NCBI GenBank assembly: GCA_030426685.1
Contig: JAUHYC010000021.1
Coordinates: 1 to 61,327, forward strand
Direction of reading: 5' to 3'
DNA from: Alphaproteobacteria bacterium
Lineage (GTDB): Bacteria; Pseudomonadota; Alphaproteobacteria; Rhodobacterales; Rhodobacteraceae
Length of the DNA: 61,327 bases
Shown: positions 51,864-60,521 of the stretch, piece by piece
Layout of the letters: every line of letters starts with the position of its first letter
Position numbering within the stretch: position 1 is the stretch's first letter
Position numbers and translations under genes: made by a program
Notes under the pieces: model-generated
The model's input: only the letters and a program-made list of their open reading frames with translations
Database searches by the model: none
What the model was told of the DNA's origin: nothing

Positions 51864-52886
51864 ATGGGCTATCGCGTCGTAGTCGTCGGCGCCACGGGCA
51901 ACGTGGGCCGCGAAATGCTGAACATCCTGGCGGAACGCCAGTTCCCCGTCGATGAACTTGCCGCCCTGGCAAGCCGTCGTTCGCTGGGTACCGAAGTTAG
52001 CTTTGGCGACAAGACCCTCACGACCAAAGATCTGGACACGTTCGATTTCACCGGCTGGGACATGGCGCTGTTTGCCGTGGGCTCCGAGGCCACCAAAATC
52101 TACGCCCCAAAGGCGGCGGCGGCTGGCTGCGTGGTGATCGATAACTCGTCGCTTTATCGCTATGACCCGGACATTCCGCTGATCGTGCCGGAATGTAACC
52201 CCGAGGCGATCCACGACTATAAGAACAAGAACATCATCGCCAACCCCAACTGCTCGACCGCGCAGATGGTGGTGGCGCTCAAGCCGCTGCATGATCGCGC
52301 CAAGATCAAGCGCGTCGTTGTCTCGACCTATCAGTCGGTTTCGGGTGCCGGTAAGGAAGGCATGGATGAGCTTTGGGATCAGACCAAGGCCATCTATAAC
52401 CCCACGACCGAAGTTGAGCCAAAAAAGTTCCAGAAGCAGATCGCCTTCAACGTCATTCCGCAGATCGACGTCTTCATGGAAGACGGCTCGACCAAGGAAG
52501 AGTGGAAGATGGTTGTCGAGACCAAGAAGATCGTCGATCCGTCGATCAAGGTCACAGCCACCTGCGTTCGGGTTCCGGTCTTTGTTGGCCATTCCGAGGC
52601 CGTGAATATCGAGTTTGAGGAATTCCTCGACGAAGACGAAGCCCGCGACATCCTGCGCGAAGCGCCGGGTATCATGGTGATCGACAAGCGCGAGGCCGGT
52701 GGGTACGTCTCGCCGATCGAATGCGCGGGCGACTTCGCCACTTTCATCAGCCGTATCCGTCAGGATTCAACCATCGAGAACGGTCTGAACCTTTGGTGCG
52801 TCTCGGATAACCTGCGCAAGGGTGCCGCACTGAACGCGGTACAGATCGCCGAACTGCTGGGCCGTGAGGTTCTGAAAAAGGGCTGA
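51864..52886 (+). CDS. asd: Aspartate-semialdehyde dehydrogenase
   Basis: A 340-residue NADPH enzyme reducing aspartyl phosphate to aspartate semialdehyde, the branch point to lysine, threonine, methionine and diaminopimelate. The N-terminal VVVGATGNVGREML is the NADP site, the catalytic Cys130 lies in NPNCSTAQ, and VSTYQSVSGAGKEGMDEL is family typical, as is the C-terminal CVSDNLRKGAALN. GGAGA precedes the ATG. It is a single gene closed by a hairpin terminator at 52912-52937. Confidence 0.96.
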   Translation: MGYRVVVVGATGNVGREMLNILAERQFPVDELAALASRRSLGTEVSFGDKTLTTKDLDTFDFTGWDMALFAVGSEATKIYAPKAAAAGCVVIDNSSLYRYDPDIPLIVPECNPEAIHDYKNKNIIANPNCSTAQMVVALKPLHDRAKIKRVVVSTYQSVSGAGKEGMDELWDQTKAIYNPTTEVEPKKFQKQIAFNVIPQIDVFMEDGSTKEEWKMVVETKKIVDPSIKVTATCVRVPVFVGHSEAVNIEFEEFLDEDEARDILREAPGIMVIDKREAGGYVSPIECAGDFATFISRIRQDSTIENGLNLWCVSDNLRKGAALNAVQIAELLGREVLKKG

Positions 52887-52911
52887 TCCGCCAGATCTGA
52901 AAGACAAAGAA

Positions 52912-52937
52912 AACCCCGTTGCACCAGCAGCGGGGTT
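52912..52937 (+). terminator. Terminator hairpin after asd
   Basis: AACCCCGTTGC and GCAGCGGGGTT form an 11-bp stem with one G-T wobble and a four-base loop ACCA, starting 25 bases after the asd stop. A short ATT follows. It could serve both strands, since the DUF1996 gene ends at 52962 on the minus strand. Confidence 0.7.
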
Positions 52938-52961
52938 ATTCAGTTGGCACACCATGCGCGC

Positions 52962-54077
52962 TCAATGCGGCATCAGCATCGGAGGCAATCCTCCAAGCGC
53001 GGCCGGGGTCGCAGAGACCCCGTCGGCAACTTTGAAGAAGTCATAGACCCGGCTGCCGTCCGGTGCAAAGAACTGATCCTGCCACTGGGCATGCAGGCCG
53101 GGACCACATTCCTTGAACCCATCGCGCACGCAATTCGCCATGATTTGCGCAGATTCTTCCGTCCAACCCGCTACATAGTCAGCGTGTGCGGACATGCCTT
53201 TGGGCGCATAGTTCATCCGGTCGGAGGAGAAATACCAGCCAGAATTGAACGGCACATCGGCCCAGTTCACATTCTGGGTCAGTTGCGGAATCGTATAGGG
53301 ATGCGAAGGCGGGCAAGCGCCTTGTGAATAGGCGACATGGCTGGTTCCGCCGGGGCTGGAAAGAATCGGCGCGCCTGTCTCATCGACTGCAATGCAGTCG
53401 GGAAAAAGGACCTCGAGCGTAAGCCCGGAATGGGGAGAAATACGGATGGTCGCACCCCAGCGTTCTTCTTCGACCGCACTGACGACAACCCCGCTTGAAC
53501 CTTGCACCTTTGCGTTGGCCAAGATCTCCAGACCCGCGGGAATTGGCTTTATTTTGCTGCGATCATTCACCCAGCTTTTATAGTAGTTGTTGATCGAAGA
53601 CGGCAGTACGACCTCTCCGTCCTCGTTATAGAGCGCCGGAATCCAATAGGCCGAGCGGTTGGTTATTCCACCGTCACACGTCGTTCGCCCGGCATTGGCG
53701 ATTTCGTCAGCGGTTGAGTGGGCATCAACTTCTGTGTTGCCAAAAAACATATGCAGATGGGCCGCACCTTCCTGGCCCGGATATACCACCGGATCATGGT
53801 AGGAATAGTGCGAAGGGACACAAAAGAAGCGAAACCCATGATGGTCCAGATTGTCATTTCCGCCATGAGGAGAGGGCATCGAGCTTTTGTCGGTACCGCG
53901 CGTGACGATGTAGTTGAAATCCGGCGCTACATGTTGCGCACGGGCTGTGTTTGCTACGCTGCCAAGGATCGCAAGACACAGTGCGATGAAAACCATGCCG
54001 CGACCCTGCGCAGAGGCCGAACTGAATCGGTGGAAGCGGCGCTCAACACAAATGTTCTGAAAAATCCGTCTGGCCAT
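52962..54077 (-). CDS. Secreted DUF1996 protein
   Basis: A 371-residue protein matching DUF1996: QEGAAHLHMFFGNTEVDAHS, CDGGITNRSAYWIPALYNEDG, LEVLFPDCIAVDE and YTIPQLTQNVNW. A hydrophobic stretch (MVFIALCLAILGSVANTARA) gives a signal peptide, preceded by 27 basic residues if the first ATG is used; ATG 53996 would give a conventional length. The family is common in fungi and scattered in bacteria, with no known activity. The many conserved His, Asp and Cys residues suggest an extracellular metal or carbohydrate role, unproven. It stands alone. Confidence 0.82.
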   Translation of the reverse strand: MARRIFQNICVERRFHRFSSASAQGRGMVFIALCLAILGSVANTARAQHVAPDFNYIVTRGTDKSSMPSPHGGNDNLDHHGFRFFCVPSHYSYHDPVVYPGQEGAAHLHMFFGNTEVDAHSTADEIANAGRTTCDGGITNRSAYWIPALYNEDGEVVLPSSINNYYKSWVNDRSKIKPIPAGLEILANAKVQGSSGVVVSAVEEERWGATIRISPHSGLTLEVLFPDCIAVDETGAPILSSPGGTSHVAYSQGACPPSHPYTIPQLTQNVNWADVPFNSGWYFSSDRMNYAPKGMSAHADYVAGWTEESAQIMANCVRDGFKECGPGLHAQWQDQFFAPDGSRVYDFFKVADGVSATPAALGGLPPMLMPH

Positions 54078-54313
54078 CTGCGCTTCTGCTTTCTCGTTTC
54101 AAACGGTTGGTCCAAGTTGGGTATCGTGTCTGGGGTTTTATCGCGGCGTAATTCTGATCTCGATGCCTTCATAGTTGACCTGATTGTTCCAAATAGTGCC
54201 AACGGGTTCGATTTCACCGAAAACCTGTATGATTCCGGATTGGGGCGGACAATAGTTTCAGGCATCTGAGCGAAGCTTGGCAATTTCAGCCAAAACCGCC
54301 CACCGCACCATGT

Positions 54314-54850
54314 TCACCCCTGCCCCTCAACCAATGCCTTGAGATTATCCAGCCCGCGCTCATAGTCGCTGCCGACCCATTTATCCATCATCAGCCCCAT
54401 CCAGCGGGACATCGGATTCATGCCCAGATCAGAAGTGAACCCCCATGTGACCTGCGTTCCGGACCCTTCGGGCTGCAGGACAAACGAGGCCTCAGCCGTG
54501 CCCATCGGGCCGAAATCAAGCGCCGTGCTGACCTGTTGGTTCTCAACACTCTCGACGATTTCCTGCGAACCGGTGCCCACTTGCGGATGCTCGGAACTCC
54601 AGTTCAGGGTATTTCCGACCCCTTGATCGGGCCCGGAATAGGACAGTTTGGTCTCGGGATCGCGGGACAGCCAGGGCGACCATTTCTCGGTCTCCTGCAT
54701 CGAATTCACGTAAGGAAATATGGCCGAGGCGGGCGCATCTATGGTGATGCTGCGCGACACTTCGGCCTTGCCGGGCAGCAGGTAAGACACCCCGACAAGT
54801 GCCAGAATGATCACAAGCAAGGTGACAAGAATGCGTTTAATCAATCTCAT
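54314..54850 (-). CDS. SRPBCC/polyketide cyclase-like lipid-binding protein
   Basis: A 178-residue protein with one N-terminal membrane segment (ILVTLLVIILALVGVSYLL) and then a START-like SRPBCC domain: VSRSITIDAPASAIFPYVNS, KWSPWLSRDPETKLSY, VTWGFTSDLGMNPM. The fold forms a deep hydrophobic pocket for small molecules or lipids; this protein would sit membrane-anchored in the periplasm. ATG 54850 was chosen because it begins the signal segment; the frame extends to 54886. It shows no operon context. Confidence 0.8.
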   Translation of the reverse strand: MRLIKRILVTLLVIILALVGVSYLLPGKAEVSRSITIDAPASAIFPYVNSMQETEKWSPWLSRDPETKLSYSGPDQGVGNTLNWSSEHPQVGTGSQEIVESVENQQVSTALDFGPMGTAEASFVLQPEGSGTQVTWGFTSDLGMNPMSRWMGLMMDKWVGSDYERGLDNLKALVEGQG

Positions 54851-54951
54851 GGGTTCGATCCGATTCCAGAAAAACACCCGGATCATATCAAAAAATGGCG
54901 CGAAATCAGAGGTCTGATCCGCGCCATCCTGAAAAGTCAGTATTCAGCCCG

Positions 54952-55602
54952 TCAGACGACGACGAATTTCTTCTCGTTCGGGTCATAACATTGCAACCCG
55001 CCCTCACCAATATCGGTCCAGAGGCCATGCAGGCTGAGCGCGCCCTGTTCGACGGCCGAGGACACAAAGGGGAAGGTCATCAGGTTTTCGAGCGAGGCAA
55101 CAACCGCCTGACGTTCGAACTGGCGCGCCTGATCATCGCTGTCTTCCACATCTGCGACCAGTTCGAATTTGGGTTTGAGGATTTCCATCCAGCGGCCCAC
55201 AAAGCTGCCCTTGGCCTCCAGATGCGGTGCCTGACCCTTGCACATGTCAATGCAGCCCTGCACCCCGCCGCATTGCGAATGGCCCAGAACGATCAGATGC
55301 GCCACTTTCAGCGCCGTCACCGCGTATTCGATGGCCGCGCTGGTGCCGTGATGGTCACCGTCAGGCAGGTATGGGGGCACAAGGTTGGCGATGTTGCGGT
55401 GGATGAAAAAATCACCCTGATCGGCTCCGAACATCGAGGTCACATGCACCCGACTGTCACAGCAGGAAATCACCATTGCACGTGGCCGCTGCCCTTCGGT
55501 CGCAAGCCGCCGATACCAGACCTGATTTTCGGAATAGGTCGTCGCTTTCCACCCGTGGTACCGTTTGACCAGATAGTTTGGCAAAGGTTTGGCAAAGTTC
55601 AT
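54952..55602 (-). CDS. Beta-class carbonic anhydrase
   Basis: A 216-residue beta-carbonic anhydrase interconverting CO2 and bicarbonate. The zinc ligands are Cys47 in CCDSR, with its Asp-Arg dyad at Asp49 and Arg51, and His108 and Cys111 in LGHSQCGG. FFIHRNIANLVPPY is family typical. ATG 55602 has AGGAACAGAAGA directly upstream; the frame open to 55761 adds residues not in the family. It is divergent from the Hpt-like gene. Confidence 0.93.
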   Translation of the reverse strand: MNFAKPLPNYLVKRYHGWKATTYSENQVWYRRLATEGQRPRAMVISCCDSRVHVTSMFGADQGDFFIHRNIANLVPPYLPDGDHHGTSAAIEYAVTALKVAHLIVLGHSQCGGVQGCIDMCKGQAPHLEAKGSFVGRWMEILKPKFELVADVEDSDDQARQFERQAVVASLENLMTFPFVSSAVEQGALSLHGLWTDIGEGGLQCYDPNEKKFVVV

Positions 55603-55750
55603 TCTTCTGTTCCTGTTTCCTGATCTGACCCGCTCTGTAACCCGAATTCGCGCAAAATTCGAGACATTATCCCGATGCGCAGCAACGAATTGCAAAGCAC
55701 TGTGCCACAGAGTGTTTCCGTGCCGTGGGGGCAAGAAAATTGGGGTGAAT

Positions 55751-56134
55751 GTGGTGGACAAAGTGATAACGCTTGAACAAAAGGAAACCGTGCGACTGGA
55801 CCCGGACAGGCTCAGCAGCCTGTATCATCAGCTGGGGGACGCAAACGCCCTGGACGTGCTGTGCCGAACGGTTGAGGAACTGGCGGTGCGGCTGACGAAT
55901 TGCGAACGGTTCTGGCGGCAACGCGACTGGGCCGGGCTGCGCAAATGCGCAAAGTCGCTGGTGGCGATTGCCGATCAGATCGGCATGACCGCTTTGGCCC
56001 GGGTGGCCGGCGATGTGGCGCATTCAGTGGATGCCGGGGACGTGGTGGCGACAGGTGCAACATTGGGGCGTCTGATCCGGGTTGGTGAACGCTCGCTTAC
56101 CGCGGTCTGGGATCAACAGGACCTTTCGGTCTGA
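55751..56134 (+). CDS. Hpt-like helical protein of Rhodobacterales
   Basis: A 127-residue all-helical protein (VITLEQKETVRLDPDRLSSL, CRTVEELAVRLTNCERFW, KSLVAIADQIGMTALARVAG). It resembles a protein family conserved in Rhodobacteraceae and has the size of an Hpt domain, but the canonical phosphorylated His in HxLKG is not evident. The start is GTG 55751 or 55754 after GGGGTGA; the longer frame back to 55589 runs into the carbonic anhydrase promoter. The function is unknown, and signalling is only a guess. Confidence 0.7.
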   Translation: MVDKVITLEQKETVRLDPDRLSSLYHQLGDANALDVLCRTVEELAVRLTNCERFWRQRDWAGLRKCAKSLVAIADQIGMTALARVAGDVAHSVDAGDVVATGATLGRLIRVGERSLTAVWDQQDLSV

Positions 56135-56196
56135 AGGGGTTGCGGGTGGGCCGCAGACGGCTAGTCTGGGCGCGAGATGAACCAGCCGAGACGCTC

Positions 56197-57579
56197 ATGA
56201 CCCTGTCCTTTGCCCCTTCTTCCGATCCTTCGATTCCGCTGCACGTTCTGGAACAAGCCTCGCTCGAGCCGTGGCTGGCCGATCAGCCCGATCAGGTGCG
56301 CTCCTGGGTGGCGGCCAACCGGTTTACCGGGGCTTTGGGGCAGGCCCTTCTGGTGCCCGGCCCGGATGGCGCACCCGGAATGGCGCTGGCGGGATATGGC
56401 AATGCGGCGCGACGGGCGCGCAAACGGTTCCCGCTGGCTGCAGCGGCCGAGGCGTTGCCGGAGGGGAACTATCACATCGCCTCTGGGGTCGCAGCCGACG
56501 CGCTGGAGGTCGAGTGTTTCGGCTGGCTGATGACAGGCTATGTCTTTGACCGCTACGCCGCGAGCACGCCGTCAAAGGCGAAGCTGGTCGCGCCCGAAGG
56601 TGTTGATGCCGCGCGTATCGAAACCATGGCCAATGCCGAATTGCTGACCCGGCATCTGGTCAACACACCCGCTTCGGATATGGGGCCGAACCAGCTGCAG
56701 ATCGCGGCCGAGGCGCTGGCGCAAGAATGTGGGGCGGCCTGTTCCGTCATCTCGGGTGACGCGCTGCTGGATCAGGGGTTTCCCATGATCCACGCGGTCG
56801 GGCGCGCCGCCGAGCAGGCTCCCCGGCTGATTGAGATGACCTGGGGAGACAGCGGCCCAAAGCTGACACTGGTGGGCAAAGGCGTTTGCTTTGACACCGG
56901 CGGGCTGAATTTGAAGCCGGGTGCCTCGATGGGGTTGATGAAAAAGGACATGGGCGGTGCTGCCAATGTGCTGGGGCTGGCGCAGATGATCATGAAGCTG
57001 GGCCTGAACGTCCGGTTGCGCGTGCTGATCCCCGCCGTTGAAAATGCGGTGGCGGGCAACGCCTTCCGTCCGGGCGATATCCTGACCGCCCGTAACGGGC
57101 TTACGGTTGAGATCAACAATACCGATGCGGAAGGACGGCTGGTGCTGGCCGACGCGCTGGCGCTGGCGCATGAGGGAGACCCGGATCTGGTGATCTCGAT
57201 AGCGACGCTGACGGGCGCGGCACGGGTGGCGGTTGGGGTCGACCTGGCCCCGTTCTTCACCGATGATGACGCCGCGGCCGATGCACTGGCGCGTGCAGGC
57301 CGCACCGCCGCCGATCCGGTTTGGCGGATGCCGTTCCACACGCCTTACGAGGCGCTGATCGAACCGGGCATCGCTGATCTGGACAATGCCCCCTCGGGTG
57401 GATTCGCGGGATCCATAACCGCGGCGCTGTTCCTGCGGCGCTTTGTGGGCGACAGCCGCTATATGCATTTCGATATCTTTGCGTGGCAACGCAGCAAGGA
57501 GCCGGGCCGCAGCAAAGGGGGTCTGGGCCAGGGACCTCGCGCCCTGCTGACCGCACTGCCCGAGATCCTTAGCCTATGA
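56197..57579 (+). CDS. Leucyl aminopeptidase family protein (M17)
   Basis: A 460-residue M17 metallopeptidase that removes N-terminal residues from peptides. The two-metal site is shown by GKGVCFDTGGLNLKPGASM with its Lys and Asp, MKKDMGGAANVLG, and the signature NNTDAEGRLVLADAL. The N-terminal domain is the usual non-catalytic one. ATG 56197 was chosen because the upstream reading is not family-like. It overlaps the NlpC/P60 gene by four bases, so the two probably act together on peptides from murein turnover. Confidence 0.92.
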   Translation: MTLSFAPSSDPSIPLHVLEQASLEPWLADQPDQVRSWVAANRFTGALGQALLVPGPDGAPGMALAGYGNAARRARKRFPLAAAAEALPEGNYHIASGVAADALEVECFGWLMTGYVFDRYAASTPSKAKLVAPEGVDAARIETMANAELLTRHLVNTPASDMGPNQLQIAAEALAQECGAACSVISGDALLDQGFPMIHAVGRAAEQAPRLIEMTWGDSGPKLTLVGKGVCFDTGGLNLKPGASMGLMKKDMGGAANVLGLAQMIMKLGLNVRLRVLIPAVENAVAGNAFRPGDILTARNGLTVEINNTDAEGRLVLADALALAHEGDPDLVISIATLTGAARVAVGVDLAPFFTDDDAAADALARAGRTAADPVWRMPFHTPYEALIEPGIADLDNAPSGGFAGSITAALFLRRFVGDSRYMHFDIFAWQRSKEPGRSKGGLGQGPRALLTALPEILSL

Positions 57580-58313
57580 CGCAGGCCCGCATCATTCGCC
57601 CGGTTGTGGACCTGCTGCGCCAACCCGATGGCCCGCGCGACCGGCAATTGCTGTTCGGGGATACTGTAACCGTCACCCAAGAGCAGAACGGGTGGAGCAA
57701 AGTCACCGCCAACAAAGATGGCTATCCCGGTTGGGTGGCGGCGGCTCATCTGGGTCCGATTGAACCGCAGACCCACTGGATTGTTGCCGCCGCCACCCAC
57801 GCCTATGCGCGACCCGATCTGAAGAGCCCCGATCAAATCTCGCTGAGTTTTGGCAGCAGGATCCGGGCGCTGTCGGAACAGGACGGATTTCTGGAAACCA
57901 CGCTGGGCTTCATCCCTCTGGTCCATGCGGTGCCCACCTATTCCCGGCTGACCGATCCGGTTGCAGTGGCCCAGCTGTTTCTGGGCACGCCCTACTTGTG
58001 GGGTGGCAACAGCCGGTTCGGTCTGGATTGCTCGGGGCTGGTGCAGGCAGCCCTGCTGGCCTGCGGCATCCCCTGTCCCGGAGACAGCGGTGAACAGGAA
58101 CACGAACTGGGCAGCGCACTACCCGCTGGTACACCCGCACAGCGCGGCGATCTGATGTTCTGGAAAGGTCATGTCGCCTGGGTTGCGGCCGAGAACCTGT
58201 TACTGCACGCCAACGCCTATCACATGGCCGTGGCGTTGGAGCCGATGGATCAGGCCATCGCCCGCATTGCCGCACAGGATGACGGGCCCGTTACCGCGCA
58301 TAAAAGGCTCTAA
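57576..58313 (+). CDS. NlpC/P60 family cysteine peptidase with SH3 domains
   Basis: A 245-residue C40 peptidase cleaving murein peptides, such as gamma-D-glutamyl-diaminopimelate links. SH3b-like segments occupy residues about 1-125 (LLFGDTVTVTQEQNGWSKV). The catalytic Cys is in FGLDCSGLVQ, the His in WKGHVAWV and the third residue near LLHANAYHM. No signal peptide is visible, suggesting cytosolic recycling of murein tripeptides beside the M17 aminopeptidase. It overlaps the preceding gene by ATGA and the convergent DUF2794 gene by four bases. Confidence 0.92.
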   Translation: MTQARIIRPVVDLLRQPDGPRDRQLLFGDTVTVTQEQNGWSKVTANKDGYPGWVAAAHLGPIEPQTHWIVAAATHAYARPDLKSPDQISLSFGSRIRALSEQDGFLETTLGFIPLVHAVPTYSRLTDPVAVAQLFLGTPYLWGGNSRFGLDCSGLVQAALLACGIPCPGDSGEQEHELGSALPAGTPAQRGDLMFWKGHVAWVAAENLLLHANAYHMAVALEPMDQAIARIAAQDDGPVTAHKRL

Positions 58314-58660
58314 TCCGGGTCGACCGCGCGGATCAGCTTGCGCTCCAGCACGCGCAACACCGCGCGCAGGTCATGGCCGCGTTTCAGGATGCGCCCATCC
58401 ATGCCGACCACCGAGTACATCCCCTGCCGCAACCGAAGGCGGGGATGTTTCTCGACGCGATAGATGGGGTGTTCAGCGGTGCGCCGGAAGATCGAAAACA
58501 CCGCCGTATCTCGCAAATTCGAAATGCCATAGTCCCGCCATTCGCCAGCGGCGACCATTCGGCCATAAACTAACAGGATTTGAGACATCTCACGCCGGTC
58601 AAACGCGACCGGCATCTGGGCAGAACCGGACCCGATCCGGCTGGGAGGCTGCATGTTCAT
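58310..58660 (-). CDS. DUF2794 family protein
   Basis: A 116-residue protein matching DUF2794, conserved in alphaproteobacteria: AFDRREMSQILLVYGRMVA, AGEWRDYGISNLRDTAVFS, then YRVEKHPRLRLRQGMYSVVG and GRILKRGHDLRAVLRVL. No function is known. ATG 58660 was chosen (AAGG upstream); the frame also opens at 58765, inside the region after the permease stop. It converges on the NlpC/P60 gene. Confidence 0.88.
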   Translation of the reverse strand: MNMQPPSRIGSGSAQMPVAFDRREMSQILLVYGRMVAAGEWRDYGISNLRDTAVFSIFRRTAEHPIYRVEKHPRLRLRQGMYSVVGMDGRILKRGHDLRAVLRVLERKLIRAVDPD

Positions 58661-58737
58661 ACCACAAGCCTTGCCGGAAATTGCTGTTGAATCAAGCCCG
58701 GTGCCAACAAGGTGTGGTATTTTTGAACTGCGCGTGA

Positions 58738-60405
58738 CTATTGCTTGCGGCCCACCTGACGGCAAATCAGGATCACCGGCAACAGTCCGACGGCCAGAAT
58801 AACCAGCGACGGCACCGCCGCGCCCTCAAGCCGCTCGTCCGAGGCTAGCCGATAGGCCTGCACCGCCAGCGTGTCGAAATTGAAGGGCCGCATGATCAGC
58901 GTGGCGGGCAGTTCCTTCATCACGTCGACGAACACGATCAGCAATGCCGTCAGCAACGAAGGCGTCAGGATCGGAAGGTGCACCCGGCGCAATGTGCCCA
59001 GCGGTGAATGCCCCAGCGACCGTGCAGCGGCGTCCATATTGGCGTGCACCGTGCTCTGCCCGCCCTCATAGGCGCTGAGCGCTGCGGCGAGGAACCTGAC
59101 CATATAGGCCGCCACCAGCAGCCAGATCGATCCGGTCACCAGCAGACCGGTCGAGGTATCGAAACTCTGGCGCATCCAGGCATCCAGTGCATTGTCAAAA
59201 GCCGCGAAGGGCACGATCAGCCCGACCGCGATCACCCCGCCCGGCACCGCGTATCCCAGCCGCGCCAGATACGCCGCCGTGGCCGAGCCGCGTCCGGGCC
59301 TGAGGCGCTGAAAAAACCCGACCGCAATGGCCGCGCACACCGTGACCACCGCTGCTGTTCCGGCCAGCGTCAGTGAGTTCCGCGCAAACCCGAGATAGCG
59401 CCGAGACAGCAGGTTTTGTTCGGATTCCAGACCCATCTGTACCAGAATCACCACCGGCAGAAGAAATCCGAACAGGACCGGAATGGCGCAGAGCAGAAAC
59501 GCAGCCAGCGATTGCCAGCCCTTCAACTGTGCCGAAGGCAGGACTGCGTGGCGCTTACCCGCCTGATAATATTTCGCTTTCCCGCGCTGGGTACGCTCGG
59601 TCACCGCCATGATCAGCGCGAAACCCAACAGGCACAGCGCCAGTTGAGCCGCTGCCGCGCGATCCGCCATCGAGAACCAGCTGGTGTAGATGCCGGTGGC
59701 AAATGTCTGTACGCCGAAATAGGCGACGGTGCCAAAATCGGCGATGGTCTCCATCACCGCCAGCAACACGCCCCCCGCAATCGCCGGGCGCGCCATCGGC
59801 AACGACACGCGCCAGAAGGCGGACCAAGGACCATTGCCCAGCGCTCGCGCGGCCAGAAAGGCGGTGGCGCTTTGTTGCAGAAAGGCAGCGCGGGCCAGCA
59901 AATAGACATAGGGGTAGAGCACGAGGATCAGCATCACCGCCGCGCCCTCGGTCGAGCGGATTTCGGGGAACCAATAGTCGCGGGGGCCCCAGCCTGTCAC
60001 ATCGCGCAACGTGGTCTGGACGATTCCGGGGTGATCCAGAATGAACGTATAGGCATAGGCCAGCACATAGGCCGGGAAAGCCAACGGCAGAACCAGCGCG
60101 ATTTCAAGAAACCGCACGCCGGGGAATCGGGTCATCGTGACCAGCCACGCGGCCCCGACACCGATCGAAAACGTGCCCGCGGCGACCAGAACCACCAGGA
60201 CCGCCGTGGTGAGGGCGTATCCCGGTAAAACGGTCTCTAACAAGTGTGATATCGTATCAGTGCCACCGGTGACCGCGGCAAGAACAACGGCCACCATCGG
60301 CAACAGACATGCTGCGGCCACCGCATAGGCAATGCCGCCCACCAGACGTGTGCCCAGCACGCCACGATTGCGCGTTCCGTGTTCTGAATATTCGATTTCG
60401 GTCAT
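58738..60405 (-). CDS. Iron(III)-type ABC transporter permease
   Basis: A 555-residue permease with two fused BPD_transp_1 halves and about twelve membrane segments, as in FbpB/SfuB/AfuB. The EAA-like loops are ARALGNGPWSAFWRVSLPMARPAI split around residue 200 and ARSLGHSPLGTLRRVHLPIL near residue 485. Such permeases import Fe3+ or polyamine/thiamine-type ligands with a periplasmic binding protein; neither that protein nor the ATPase lies in the window, so the substrate is inferred. ATG 60405 was used; TTG 60429 with GGCGGAAC upstream is an alternative. Confidence 0.88.
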   Translation of the reverse strand: MTEIEYSEHGTRNRGVLGTRLVGGIAYAVAAACLLPMVAVVLAAVTGGTDTISHLLETVLPGYALTTAVLVVLVAAGTFSIGVGAAWLVTMTRFPGVRFLEIALVLPLAFPAYVLAYAYTFILDHPGIVQTTLRDVTGWGPRDYWFPEIRSTEGAAVMLILVLYPYVYLLARAAFLQQSATAFLAARALGNGPWSAFWRVSLPMARPAIAGGVLLAVMETIADFGTVAYFGVQTFATGIYTSWFSMADRAAAAQLALCLLGFALIMAVTERTQRGKAKYYQAGKRHAVLPSAQLKGWQSLAAFLLCAIPVLFGFLLPVVILVQMGLESEQNLLSRRYLGFARNSLTLAGTAAVVTVCAAIAVGFFQRLRPGRGSATAAYLARLGYAVPGGVIAVGLIVPFAAFDNALDAWMRQSFDTSTGLLVTGSIWLLVAAYMVRFLAAALSAYEGGQSTVHANMDAAARSLGHSPLGTLRRVHLPILTPSLLTALLIVFVDVMKELPATLIMRPFNFDTLAVQAYRLASDERLEGAAVPSLVILAVGLLPVILICRQVGRKQ

Positions 60406-60521
60406 GGCGTCTGACTGAGAATCCCGCAAGTTCCGCCTTTAATCGACCAAAACTCTAAGAAACACCAGTGCAGCAGCCAACAAATCTGCGGCACATACTG
60501 CCGCAGAGCACAGGTGGCAGG

